A stretch of DNA of 64,000 nucleotides, from contig NZ_JAEUAW010000012.1 of assembly GCF_019511665.1 (NCBI RefSeq), positions 62,001-126,000 on the forward strand, given 5' to 3'. Made by a program: the position numbers and the translations under genes. The first letter of the stretch is position 1; each line of letters starts with the position of its first letter. The DNA is from Microbacterium jejuense. GTDB lineage: Bacteria > Actinomycetota > Actinomycetes > Actinomycetales > Microbacteriaceae. This document shows positions 43,772-51,382 of the stretch, one piece after another. The notes under the pieces are model-generated. The model was not told the DNA's origin and ran no database searches. It saw only the letters and a program-made list of their open reading frames with translations.

Positions 43772-44827
43772 ATGGGCAGACAGCGGCGTCTCGGGGGCGG
43801 CGTTCAGAATCACTGGTGGGTGATCCTCGGCGGCGTCCTCGCCACCGTCTTGGGATGCGCGCTGGCGGCGCTGCTGCCGGTCGTGCGCGCCACGCCCGAC
43901 TGGTCCGCTGCGATCCAGTTGACGATGTTCATGCTGGCCGCTATCGCGTTGTCGAGCATCATCGGCTTCATCTTCGGCGTACCGCGCACGCGGTTGACCG
44001 TCACCGAGGCGGAGGAGGGGGCGATCCGACCAGGTGCGGCGCAGAGGGTCCGCTACGGGCGATTCGAGGCGAATTCGAATCTCGAACAGATCTCTGATTG
44101 GCTCACGAAGGTGCTGGTCGGCGCGGGCCTGGCGCAGTTGGCCCTCGTGCCTGCCTACATCAAGCAGGTCGGCGAGTACCTGGACAGCTCGCTGCAGCTT
44201 CCGGGCGGACCTCCCGTCGCCGTCGCGTTCGTGCTCTACGGGGTCGGGGTCGGGTTCATCTTCTCCTATCTCTGGGCGCGGTTGCGGCTGCGTGTGCTGC
44301 TGGAAGAGAGCGAACGGATCGCCGATTCCGCAGCGATGGTCGCAGCCGATGTCGAGGGCTTGCTGCAGGACGCCCAGATCGGCGCAGCGGCGCCCGGGAG
44401 CCCGCAAGAGATCGAGAAGACCGCCGCTGAGGCGGGCCGTCTGGCGGAACGCGATGGCGTGGTCGGGACGGTGCTCTGGGTGGACGACCACCCCATCAAC
44501 AACCGGTCGTTGGTGAGTGCTCTGCGCCGCATCGGTGCACGCGTGGTGGAGGTCAGGTCGACCGCCGAGGCGCTCGGCTCCCTCGACAAGAGGGCGTACG
44601 ACCTCATCGTCACTGACGCGGGTCGTACCGAGGACGGCGCGCACGTTCCGGACGCCGGGCTGCGCCTGCTGAGAGAACTGGCACAGCGGAGGATCGCATC
44701 GCCTGTTCTCGTCTACACGACTCGACAGAACGCCGACGCCCCTCAGCCGTTCCTCGACGCAGGCGCCAGCCTCGTCACCGCGTCACCCACCGAGCTCTTC
44801 GCTGCGGCCCTGCGACTGCTGGGCTGA
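43772..44827 (+). CDS. four-helix membrane protein fused to a response-regulator receiver domain
   Basis: 351 residues; the ATG at 43772 has GGAGG eight bases upstream. Four hydrophobic segments (about 15-37, 46-70, 112-130, 147-168) include a conserved-looking NLEQISDWLTKVLVGAGLAQL stretch at 103-123. A coiled linker (170-228) leads to a receiver-like domain (232-351). The receiver has the acidic pair D238-D239, the putative phospho-acceptor D282 after LIVT, and Thr at 316-317. The invariant Lys expected near 336 is missing (TASP), so phosphorylation control may be altered. No histidine kinase or DNA-binding domain is linked. From memory, similar membrane stretches occur in bacterial conflict-system proteins; this is unverified. 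Confidence 0.75.
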   Translation: MGRQRRLGGGVQNHWWVILGGVLATVLGCALAALLPVVRATPDWSAAIQLTMFMLAAIALSSIIGFIFGVPRTRLTVTEAEEGAIRPGAAQRVRYGRFEANSNLEQISDWLTKVLVGAGLAQLALVPAYIKQVGEYLDSSLQLPGGPPVAVAFVLYGVGVGFIFSYLWARLRLRVLLEESERIADSAAMVAADVEGLLQDAQIGAAAPGSPQEIEKTAAEAGRLAERDGVVGTVLWVDDHPINNRSLVSALRRIGARVVEVRSTAEALGSLDKRAYDLIVTDAGRTEDGAHVPDAGLRLLRELAQRRIASPVLVYTTRQNADAPQPFLDAGASLVTASPTELFAAALRLLG

Positions 44828-44850
44828 CGGAGCAGGGCACGTGGCCGAGC

Positions 44851-45186
44851 TCAGCTCGGCGCGATCGTCAGCCGGTCGATCTTGCCGTCACGGAGCAGGA
44901 ACGTGAGCGGGCTCGTGCCGTTGTAGCCGCCGCCGGTCACCCGGACCGTGACCACGTACACGTCCGGCGCGGTGCCCTGATCCACGCCGACGACCTCGAA
45001 GTGGGACTGCTTGCCGATGTTGTCGGAGCGGTCCCAGGCGGCCACTCCGACGCGACCCGTGAACACGCGGCCCCAGTCCTCCAACGTGGGGTCGTCGCTG
45101 AACGCCTCCAGGAAGGCATCCGAGTCGCCGCGGTTGGTCGCGTCGACGAATGCTTGTATCGCAGCGGGGAGAACGATGTCGGTCAC
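44851..45186 (-). CDS. NTF2-like / SnoaL-like protein
   Basis: 111 residues. The alpha+beta cone of the NTF2 superfamily is indicated by AIQAFVDATNRGDSDAFLEAFSDDPTLEDWGRVFTG (about 8-43), then VVGVDQ, VTVRVTGGGYNGTSPLTFLLRDGKIDRLTI strands. Small NTF2-like proteins act as enzymes or ligand holders; no specific catalytic residues can be assigned. It ends an operon-like pair behind the SDR gene (13-base gap). Confidence 0.85.
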   Translation of the reverse strand: MTDIVLPAAIQAFVDATNRGDSDAFLEAFSDDPTLEDWGRVFTGRVGVAAWDRSDNIGKQSHFEVVGVDQGTAPDVYVVTVRVTGGGYNGTSPLTFLLRDGKIDRLTIAPS

Positions 45187-45199
45187 TGGTGTCTCGCTT

Positions 45200-45964
45200 T
45201 CATCTTCCGTGCGGGTCGAGGCTGTTCACTGCGGCGACGGTCTCGGCATAATCGCCGCGGGCCTCACCGTAGCGGAGGAACTTCACCCGCTCGACCTGGA
45301 TCTCCCGGGCATCCGGGTCCCGCTCGATGAGGCCGATGACCTCTGTGACGAACTCGTCGAGCGGCATCGCGAAGTCGCTGTCGCGCTGACCGGGCATCAG
45401 GTCGGTCGCGACGGACGGCGGCTCCAGCTCGGACACCGTCACCGTCGTGCCCGCGAGCTGAAGACGCAGCGTCTCGCTGAGCATGTGGATCGCCGCCTTG
45501 GTGGCGTTGTAGCTCGGGGTGACCCGCAGCGGAGTGAAGGCCAGGCCGGAAGAGACGGTCATGATCGTCGCGTCCGGCCGGGTCTGGAGGTGCTCGATGA
45601 AGGCCGCGATGAGCCGGATCGGGCCCAGCAGGTTGGTCGTCACCGTGGCCTCCGCGGAAGCGAGGAACCCCTCCGGTCTCGTCCAGTCCTCCACGCGCAT
45701 GATCCCTGCCATCGTGATGAGCACGTTCAGCGCGGGGTGCTCTGCGATCACCGTTTTCGCGGCGCGCCGGATGCCTGACGGGTCGGTGGTGTCGATCTGG
45801 ATGGTGTGGATGCCGGGATGCTCGGCCGAGATCCGAGCGAGCAGGTCGGTGCGACGGCCGCCGACGATGACCTCGTTGCCCTTCGCGTGCAGTGCGAGGG
45901 CGAGGGCGAGGCCGATGCCGCTGGTCGCGCCGGGGATGAAGACGGTGTTTCCGCTGATGTGCAT
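45200..45964 (-). CDS. short-chain dehydrogenase (DltE-like)
   Basis: 254 residues. The SDR core is PGATSGIG (about 11-18), GGRRTDLL after beta-2 (Arg residues suggest NADP(H)), the TMAGI loop near 85, the catalytic Ser in TVSSGL and YNATKAA with Tyr/Lys near 152-156. The YNATKAAIHMLSETLRLQL and LEPPSVATDL stretches are typical of the DltE/YdfG-like subgroup of unknown substrate. It is divergent from an MmyB-type regulator and followed by the NTF2-like gene, a common arrangement for a redox-stress or xenobiotic unit. Confidence 0.9.
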   Translation of the reverse strand: MHISGNTVFIPGATSGIGLALALALHAKGNEVIVGGRRTDLLARISAEHPGIHTIQIDTTDPSGIRRAAKTVIAEHPALNVLITMAGIMRVEDWTRPEGFLASAEATVTTNLLGPIRLIAAFIEHLQTRPDATIMTVSSGLAFTPLRVTPSYNATKAAIHMLSETLRLQLAGTTVTVSELEPPSVATDLMPGQRDSDFAMPLDEFVTEVIGLIERDPDAREIQVERVKFLRYGEARGDYAETVAAVNSLDPHGR

Positions 45965-46033
45965 GCATCGAGTCTTCGGGGCGGGAGCGGACGTCTGCCA
46001 GAGAGCGGTTATCGGGGGAGAGCCGGTCCCTCC

Positions 46034-46056
46034 CTCCGCGCATGGGGTGCGCGGAG
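46034..46056. promoter_or_regulatory. 9-bp inverted repeat before the MmyB-type regulator
   Basis: CTCCGCGCA (46034-46042) and TGCGCGGAG (46048-46056) are perfect complements with a 5-nt loop, ending ten bases before the ATG at 46066. It could be the regulator's own operator or a translational hairpin. Confidence 0.55.
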
Positions 46057-46065
46057 AATGGGGGC

Positions 46066-46914
46066 ATGGATCGTGAAGCGCTCGGGAAGTTCCTGACCCG
46101 TCATCGCGAGAGTCTGCAGCCGGCCGACGTCGGCGTCAGCGTCGGTCCCCGCCGCCGCGCCGCGGGTCTGCGCAGGGAAGAGGTCGCACAGCTCGCGGGC
46201 ATGTCCACCGACTACTACACCCGCATGGAGCAGGGGCGCAGCACCCGGCCGAGCACACAGATCCTCGGGTCGCTGGCTCGCGCGCTCCGGCTCACGCCGG
46301 ACGAGCGGGACTACCTGTTCCGCGTCTCGGGGCTCGACGCGCCCGATCGGCACTCCGGAGGAGACTATGTCGCGCCCGCGCTGCTGCGCGTCATGGACCG
46401 CTTGTCGGACACGCCCGCGCTCATCATCTCGGTCCTGGGCGAGACGCTCGTCCAGAACGAGCCCGCCCGTGCGCTGTTCGGCGATGCTGCCCGATATACG
46501 GGCTTGGAGCGCAGTGACGTCTATCGCTGGTTCATCCATCCCGAGACGGAACGCCGGCGGTACCCCGTGAGCGATCACGATCGGCAGAGCCGCGCGTTGG
46601 TCGCGTCTCTCCGGGCGGCCCTGGGCGCAATGGGGCCGGGTTCGCGCGCCGGAGAGCTGGTCCGCGAACTCACCGGCCGCAGCCCGGAATTCGTCGCCCT
46701 CTGGGATCAGTACGAGGTTCACCGGCGATTCGCCGACCACAAGGTCCTCATCCACCCCGAACTCGGAGAGATCGAGGTCGACTGCCAAGTCCTGTTCACC
46801 GAGGACGAGTCGCAAGCGCTCCTGGTGCTGACCGCTCCACCGCGCAGTGAGGCCGCAAGCAAGCTCGAGCTCCTCGCCGTCCTCGGCAACCAGCAGTTCG
46901 CCACGCGCCGCTGA
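46066..46914 (+). CDS. XRE-family regulator with MmyB-like ligand domain
   Basis: 282 residues. N-terminal Cro/C1 HTH: GLRREEVAQLAGMSTDYYTRMEQGR (about 35-59), exactly the pattern of the MmyB/YvdT-like group. The C-terminal half is the MmyB-like PAS-type domain that binds fatty-acid-like ligands, with ALIISVLGETLVQNEPARALFGD and a VRELTGRSPEFVALWDQYEVHRR segment. Such regulators usually control the adjacent divergent oxidoreductase gene, here the SDR at 45964. Confidence 0.92.
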   Translation: MDREALGKFLTRHRESLQPADVGVSVGPRRRAAGLRREEVAQLAGMSTDYYTRMEQGRSTRPSTQILGSLARALRLTPDERDYLFRVSGLDAPDRHSGGDYVAPALLRVMDRLSDTPALIISVLGETLVQNEPARALFGDAARYTGLERSDVYRWFIHPETERRRYPVSDHDRQSRALVASLRAALGAMGPGSRAGELVRELTGRSPEFVALWDQYEVHRRFADHKVLIHPELGEIEVDCQVLFTEDESQALLVLTAPPRSEAASKLELLAVLGNQQFATRR

Positions 46915-46958
46915 GCGCCCGAGCCGCGGCGCCGTCGCCTGCTCTGAGGATCCTGAGC

Positions 46959-47246
46959 TCAGTGGGCGAAGCGTCCGCGCGGAGCGAGATGGGGGATGGG
47001 CACCGGCTTGCGCGACGGCACGCGCGACGGGTGGCTCGCCACCCGGACGACGTCGTCGAGCACCCGCCGCGGCGACGCGTAGGTCGACGGCAGGCCGAGG
47101 TGTCGCAGCCAGATGGCCTCGTACTCGGCGGCGGAGACCTCGTGGATGCACGCGACAGTCCGATGCGGGTCATGCGGGTCGCGGGAGGAATCGACGATGA
47201 TCCACTCGACCGGGGTGAGCTGCTGCAGGACGAACCGCTCGTTCAT
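46959..47246 (-). CDS. conserved actinobacterial protein next to the MerR/Hsp20 genes
   Basis: 95 residues. The ATG at 47246 overlaps the MerR-type stop (ATGA), so the two are co-translated. The sequence has a beta-rich start (FVLQQLTPVEWIIVDSS), a central C-I-H motif, and a Pro/Arg-rich end. I do not recognise a named domain. Its place behind a heat-shock-type regulator suggests a stress role. Confidence 0.7.
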   Translation of the reverse strand: MNERFVLQQLTPVEWIIVDSSRDPHDPHRTVACIHEVSAAEYEAIWLRHLGLPSTYASPRRVLDDVVRVASHPSRVPSRKPVPIPHLAPRGRFAH

Positions 47247-47593
47247 CGGTGATGCTCCTCGTCGGCGGTTTCGGCGAGGGCCGGGGCTTCGAGGTTCACG
47301 GGTGCTCCTTCCTTGTCGGCGCGCAGCTGCGTGTTCTCGTCCTGGAGGGGGATGACCATGGCGATCCCGGCGAGGTTGAGTCCGGCATCCAGCAGGTCGC
47401 CGATGCGGCGCAGCGTGACCACGTCGTTCGCGCTGTATCGCCGGGTGCCGCCGGCCGATCGCTCGGGCTGCAGCAGCCCGCGTGCCTCATAGGCGCGCAG
47501 GTTCTGCACGCCGGTGCCGGCCAGCTCGGCCGCGACCGAGATGCCGTACACGCCGCGGTCGGGGTCTGTCTCGCCGCCTGCCAGGTCTGTCAT
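47243..47593 (-). CDS. MerR-family regulator (HspR-like)
   Basis: 116 residues; the ATG at 47593 follows GGAGGTTCG. The winged HTH covers about 15-85: VYGISVAAELAGTGVQNLRAYEARGLLQPERSAGGTRRYSANDVVTLRRI has the R-x-Y-E and GGxRxY signatures, with a short dimerisation helix after it and no Cys metal-binding motif. HspR-type members repress heat-shock genes. It is divergent from Hsp20, with 122 bases between, so Hsp20 is the likely target. Confidence 0.88.
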   Translation of the reverse strand: MTDLAGGETDPDRGVYGISVAAELAGTGVQNLRAYEARGLLQPERSAGGTRRYSANDVVTLRRIGDLLDAGLNLAGIAMVIPLQDENTQLRADKEGAPVNLEAPALAETADEEHHR

Positions 47594-47715
47594 CGAACCT
47601 CCAGGAATTTCCTCTTGCATCCAGCATGCCATGAGTGGTACAAGAAATCTATGGCGATTGATATAGATCCCAGTCGCCGCAGCATCAACACAACAGAGAA
47701 GACGGAGGTGGAACC
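47594..47715. promoter_or_regulatory. divergent MerR / Hsp20 control region
   Basis: It contains TTGCAT (47615-47620) and TACAAG (47639-47644) 18 bases apart, framed by CTTG and CAAG, which would suit a MerR-type operator. ATCTAT (47647-47652) is inverted at ATAGAT (47663-47668). No exact HAIR (CTTGAGT-N7-ACTCAAG) site is present, so assignment is tentative. Confidence 0.4.
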
Positions 47716-48144
47716 ATGTTGATGCGCACCGACCCGTTCCGCGAGCTCGACCGGCTCGCCCAGCAGATGTTCGGGTCCGACGGAACGATGGCCCGACCGG
47801 CGGTGATGCCGCTCGATGCCTGGAGGGACGACGACACCTTCCACGTCGAGTTCGACCTTCCCGGTGTCGATCCCGAGTCGATCGACCTCGACGTCGAACG
47901 CAACGTCGTCACGGTCCGCGCGGAGCGCCCGCACCGCGCGAGCGACGCGGAGCTGATCGCCGCGGAGCGCCCCCGCGGCATCTTCAGCCGCCAGCTCGTG
48001 CTCGGCGACAACCTCGACACCGACCACATCAGCGCCAACTACGACGCGGGAGTGCTGGCGCTGAGCATCCCGGTCGCCGAAAAGGCGAAGCCGCGCAAGA
48101 TCCCGGTCGCCGGCGGCAAGACGCGGCAGGCGATCGACGCCTGA
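47716..48144 (+). CDS. Hsp20 / small heat-shock protein (alpha-crystallin)
   Basis: 142 residues; the ATG at 47716 lies five bases after GGAGGTG. The alpha-crystallin domain fills residues 30-128: [40 protein letters not shown] opens it and the closing motif is [20 protein letters not shown], with the I-x-I/V-like tail anchor. Holdase chaperone in the cytoplasm that protects unfolding proteins under heat. Divergent from the MerR-type regulator. Confidence 0.95.
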   Translation: MLMRTDPFRELDRLAQQMFGSDGTMARPAVMPLDAWRDDDTFHVEFDLPGVDPESIDLDVERNVVTVRAERPHRASDAELIAAERPRGIFSRQLVLGDNLDTDHISANYDAGVLALSIPVAEKAKPRKIPVAGGKTRQAIDA

Positions 48145-48159
48145 GAGCGGTGACCGGGC

Positions 48160-48438
48160 ATGCGTGATCCGGCAGCCGGCGAGAGCGTCGCCGCTGAGTT
48201 CCTCGACATCGTGTGCAGCGACGAAGAGCTGCTCGCAGCAGAGTTCGAGGCCATCATCGCGGCGAACTGGCCGGCGCCGCCCGAAGCCGTGAGCGCCTCG
48301 TCCGCCGCGTCCCTGCGGCGGCGCGGGCGAGCCCCGTCGCGGACGGCGGGCTCGCGGCATCCCGGCGGCAACGGTGCCGACGCCGTGCCGGCGCGGCCGC
48401 ATGAGCGGTCGCCGCCCGCCGGCAGAGCGGCCGAATGA
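48160..48438 (+). CDS. small acidic-to-basic protein of unknown function
   Basis: 92 residues from the ATG at 48160, 15 bases after Hsp20. The first 40 residues form an acidic helix (EFLDIVCSDEELLAAEFEAIIAANWP), which I have seen as a repeated theme in small Microbacteriaceae proteins. The rest is Arg/Pro/Ala-rich and low in complexity. No function is assigned. It ends at a GGATGCCG-type hairpin. Confidence 0.55.
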   Translation: MRDPAAGESVAAEFLDIVCSDEELLAAEFEAIIAANWPAPPEAVSASSAASLRRRGRAPSRTAGSRHPGGNGADAVPARPHERSPPAGRAAE

Positions 48439-48442
48439 CCCC

Positions 48443-48481
48443 GGATGGGTGGATGCCGGCGGCCGCGGCATCCACTCATCC
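48443..48481 (+). terminator. 16-bp hairpin after the Hsp20 unit
   Basis: Arms 48443-48458 and 48466-48481 pair with one mismatch; core GGATGCCG. Confidence 0.75.
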
Positions 48482-48563
48482 GATGCGCCGTCGCCCCGCG
48501 GCGGAACATCACGACTTGATACCGGCCGACCCTGGCGCCGACCGCGGCGCGCACACTGGAAGC

Positions 48564-48794
48564 ATGTGGTGGAGATTCCTCAAGGCGCTGAAGTCCGGTG
48601 AGCACCGCGTCGCGCCGTCGACGTGGGTCGCCGCGACGGCCGCCGTCTACTACGCCGTCTCACCGATCGACCTGATCCCCGAGCTCGTGCTCGGGCCCCT
48701 GGGTCTCGCGGACGACCTCGGCGTCTGGAGCATCCTCGGCGTGCTCGTGCTGCGCGAGCACCACCGGTGGCAGAGCCGGCTGCACGCGGCCTAG
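48564..48794 (+). CDS. DUF1232 (YkvA-like) small membrane protein
   Basis: 76 residues from the ATG at 48564. The signature PIDLIPELVLGPLGLADDLGV (about 36-56) defines DUF1232; one or two hydrophobic helices flank it. Function unknown. It converges with the rhamnosidase gene, the stops overlapping by four bases (48791-48794). Confidence 0.85.
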   Translation: MWWRFLKALKSGEHRVAPSTWVAATAAVYYAVSPIDLIPELVLGPLGLADDLGVWSILGVLVLREHHRWQSRLHAA

Positions 48795-51382
48795 GGGCGC
48801 GGCGCCGGCAGCCCCGCCTCGTCGACGGCTGCCGACCCGGGATCGCCCGCCGTCTCGCACACGAACTCGTGCGTGCCGCTGGTCACCTCGACGCGTCGGC
48901 CGTCCGGCGTCACGACGGTGCAGCGGGTCGACACCGGCACCTCCACACGGAGCCGGAACGTCCCCGCCGCCGACAGCGTCCATGATGACGATGCGCGTCC
49001 GTAGGGGGTCTCGACGACGCCTTCTGCCGACGTGAGCCCGCCGCCGAGTAGCGGCGCGACACGGAAGGTGCGATACCCGCCTGACGTGGGTTCGATGCCC
49101 GCGATCCGCTTGTACAGCCAGTCGCCGACCGCTCCGGCGGCGTAGTGGTTGAACGAGACCATCCCGCCGGTGTCCTTGCCGGTGTTCAGGTCGAGCGTGT
49201 TGACGGTGCCGTCGGGGCGCAGGGCGTCCCACCGCTCCCAGATCGTGGTGCCGCCGGCATCCACCATGTACAGCCACGACGGCGGACCCGTCTGCAGGAG
49301 CAGGTCGAAGGCCTCGTCCACGCGGCCGTGGTCCGACAGCGCGAACAGGATGTACGGGGTGCCCGGAAAGCCGGTGCGCAGGTGGCCGCCGGCCTCGCCG
49401 ATGAGGCGGACGAGGTTGCCGACCATCGCCTCGGTCTCGGCGCCTTCGGTCATGCCGAAGTGCAGCGGCAGGACGTACGCGGTCTGGAACTCGTTCTCGA
49501 GTCTTCCTGCTCCGTCCGTGAACACGTGGCGATAGGCGGCGGTCACCTCGTCGCGCACCGCGCGATAGCGTGCGGCATCCTTCGCCTCGCCGAGCAGCTC
49601 GGCGACCTGCGCGACGATCGCGAGCGAGTTCGCCCGGTACGCGGTGCCGATCCACCTGCCCTTCTGGATCCACTCCTTCGCGGAGCCGTCGGGCGAGGTC
49701 CAGTCGCCGAAGTGGAACGGGAACCGCCAGATGCGCCGCCGCTCGCCCACTGACAGCAGCTTCGACCACCAGTCCGCGGCCTTCATGAACTTCGTCATCA
49801 TGGGGTAGGTGCGCCGCAGCACGCCGAGGTCGCCGCGTGCGAGGTACTCCGCCCACGGCGCCATGATGCACACGTCGCCCCACAGCGACGTCGCCATGAC
49901 GGGGAAGCCGTTGCCCGCACGCGGGACGACCATCGGGATGCCGCCTCCCGGCGCCTGCTCGGCCGCCATGTCGCGCAGCCACTTGTCGACGAAGCGGCTC
50001 ATGTCGAAGTTGTAGCTCGCGGTGGTGGCGAAGGCGGCGTAGTCGCCGGTCCACCCCTCGCGTTCGTCGCGCTGCGGGCAGTCGGTGGGGATGTCGACGA
50101 AATTGGACCGGCCGCCCCACTCGATGGCCGACTGCAGGCGGTTCAGCCGGTCGTCCGAGGACGTGAATGTGCCGGTGCGGCGCAGCTCGCTGTGCAGCGC
50201 GAGTGCGGTGAGCTCGAGGTCGTCGGGGTCGATCCCCGTGACGCCCACGTAGCGGAAGCCCATGTACGTGTGTCGCGGCGAGTAGGTCTGCTCTCCGTCG
50301 ACGCACGTGTAGGTGGCCGTCGCCTTCGCCGTGCGCAGCGACTTGACGAAGAGCTCCCCTTCGACGAGCACCTCGGCGTGGCGGAACACGACGGTCTGGC
50401 CCTCGCGGCCGCGCAGGCGTGCGTGGACGACCCCGGCGAAGTTCTGCCCGAAGTCGTAGACCACCTCGCCGCTGGGCGCCGTGGCCCGGCTGATCGGCAC
50501 GAACGTGCGCTGCACGCGGACAGGCGGTCCGTACTGCGCCCGGATGGCGGGTGCGGCGGGCGCTGCCGTGACGTCGGCGGGATGCCACACCATGCGCTCG
50601 GCCGTGATCCGGGCGTCGACGGTCTCGCCGTCGTACCACTCGGCCATCCGCACCGGCCCGTCGACCGAGACCTCCCACGCGTCGCCGGTCGGGATGACGT
50701 CGGACGTGCCGTCGGCGAACTCGAGGTGCAGCTCGGCGAGGAACGCCTGACGCTCGGCGTAGATCTTGTTCTTGCGCGCGAACGTGTACGAGCCGACCGC
50801 CCAGCCGCCGGCGACCGTCGCCACGAGCTCGTTGTCGGCATCGTCGAGCAGGTGCGTGACGTCGTAGGTCTGGTACTGCAGCTGATGGTGGTACGACGTG
50901 AATCCCGGGGCGAAGTAGTCCTCGCCGACCTTGCGGCCGTTGAGTGCGAGGTCGTACACGCCGAGGGCCGTCGCCTCGATCCAGGCGCGCGCGACCGGAC
51001 GGCTCACCGCGACACGGGTGCGGAACACCATCGGCGTCGGAGAGGCCCTCTTGGGCGTGACGTACGAGGCATCGGTGATCCACCGCCCGATCCACGGCGT
51101 ATCGAGCCGGCCGGTGCGGAACGACGCGGTCGCCGTGGCGGTCGCGCCGCTCGTGCCGGTCGCCTCGACCTCGACGAGGTAGTCGGTGTACGGCTCGAGC
51201 GGTCCGTCGTAGGCGATGCCGACCTGCTCGGTCGTGGTCAGCTGCCAGTCGCCGACCCGGATGTGCGCCTCGGCGAGGTCTTCGCCCGGGACATCAGAGG
51301 CGAGCGAGAAGGCGAAAACGGGATGCTCGTCGGTGATGCAGCCCGCCTCCTGGCCGTTGACGCTCAGGCGCGGGATTCTCAT
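48791..51382 (-). CDS. alpha-L-rhamnosidase (GH78), second copy
   Basis: 863 residues; the ATG at 51382 overlaps the GH3 stop (ATGA). Parts in order: fibronectin-like start, Bac_rhamnosid N domain (RAWIEATALGVYDLALNGRK), concanavalin-like domain (VVYDFGQNFAGVV), catalytic barrel with DCPQRDEREGWTGD (about 434-447), the FNHYAAGAVGDWLY segment and a C-terminal beta domain. It is only distantly like the GH78 at 25878, so the two may prefer different linkages or aglycones. No signal peptide. Last gene of the LacI-controlled MFS/GH3/GH78 operon. Confidence 0.93.
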   Translation of the reverse strand: MRIPRLSVNGQEAGCITDEHPVFAFSLASDVPGEDLAEAHIRVGDWQLTTTEQVGIAYDGPLEPYTDYLVEVEATGTSGATATATASFRTGRLDTPWIGRWITDASYVTPKRASPTPMVFRTRVAVSRPVARAWIEATALGVYDLALNGRKVGEDYFAPGFTSYHHQLQYQTYDVTHLLDDADNELVATVAGGWAVGSYTFARKNKIYAERQAFLAELHLEFADGTSDVIPTGDAWEVSVDGPVRMAEWYDGETVDARITAERMVWHPADVTAAPAAPAIRAQYGPPVRVQRTFVPISRATAPSGEVVYDFGQNFAGVVHARLRGREGQTVVFRHAEVLVEGELFVKSLRTAKATATYTCVDGEQTYSPRHTYMGFRYVGVTGIDPDDLELTALALHSELRRTGTFTSSDDRLNRLQSAIEWGGRSNFVDIPTDCPQRDEREGWTGDYAAFATTASYNFDMSRFVDKWLRDMAAEQAPGGGIPMVVPRAGNGFPVMATSLWGDVCIMAPWAEYLARGDLGVLRRTYPMMTKFMKAADWWSKLLSVGERRRIWRFPFHFGDWTSPDGSAKEWIQKGRWIGTAYRANSLAIVAQVAELLGEAKDAARYRAVRDEVTAAYRHVFTDGAGRLENEFQTAYVLPLHFGMTEGAETEAMVGNLVRLIGEAGGHLRTGFPGTPYILFALSDHGRVDEAFDLLLQTGPPSWLYMVDAGGTTIWERWDALRPDGTVNTLDLNTGKDTGGMVSFNHYAAGAVGDWLYKRIAGIEPTSGGYRTFRVAPLLGGGLTSAEGVVETPYGRASSSWTLSAAGTFRLRVEVPVSTRCTVVTPDGRRVEVTSGTHEFVCETAGDPGSAAVDEAGLPAPRP

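Noticed and set aside
47594..47715. Classical HAIR operator for HspR
   Set aside because: No CTTGAGT-N7-ACTCAAG match; only loose inverted repeats are present.
48660..51095. Long frame within the second rhamnosidase gene
   Set aside because: Same-strand alternate frame giving Arg-rich sequence; the GH78 frame holds all conserved motifs.
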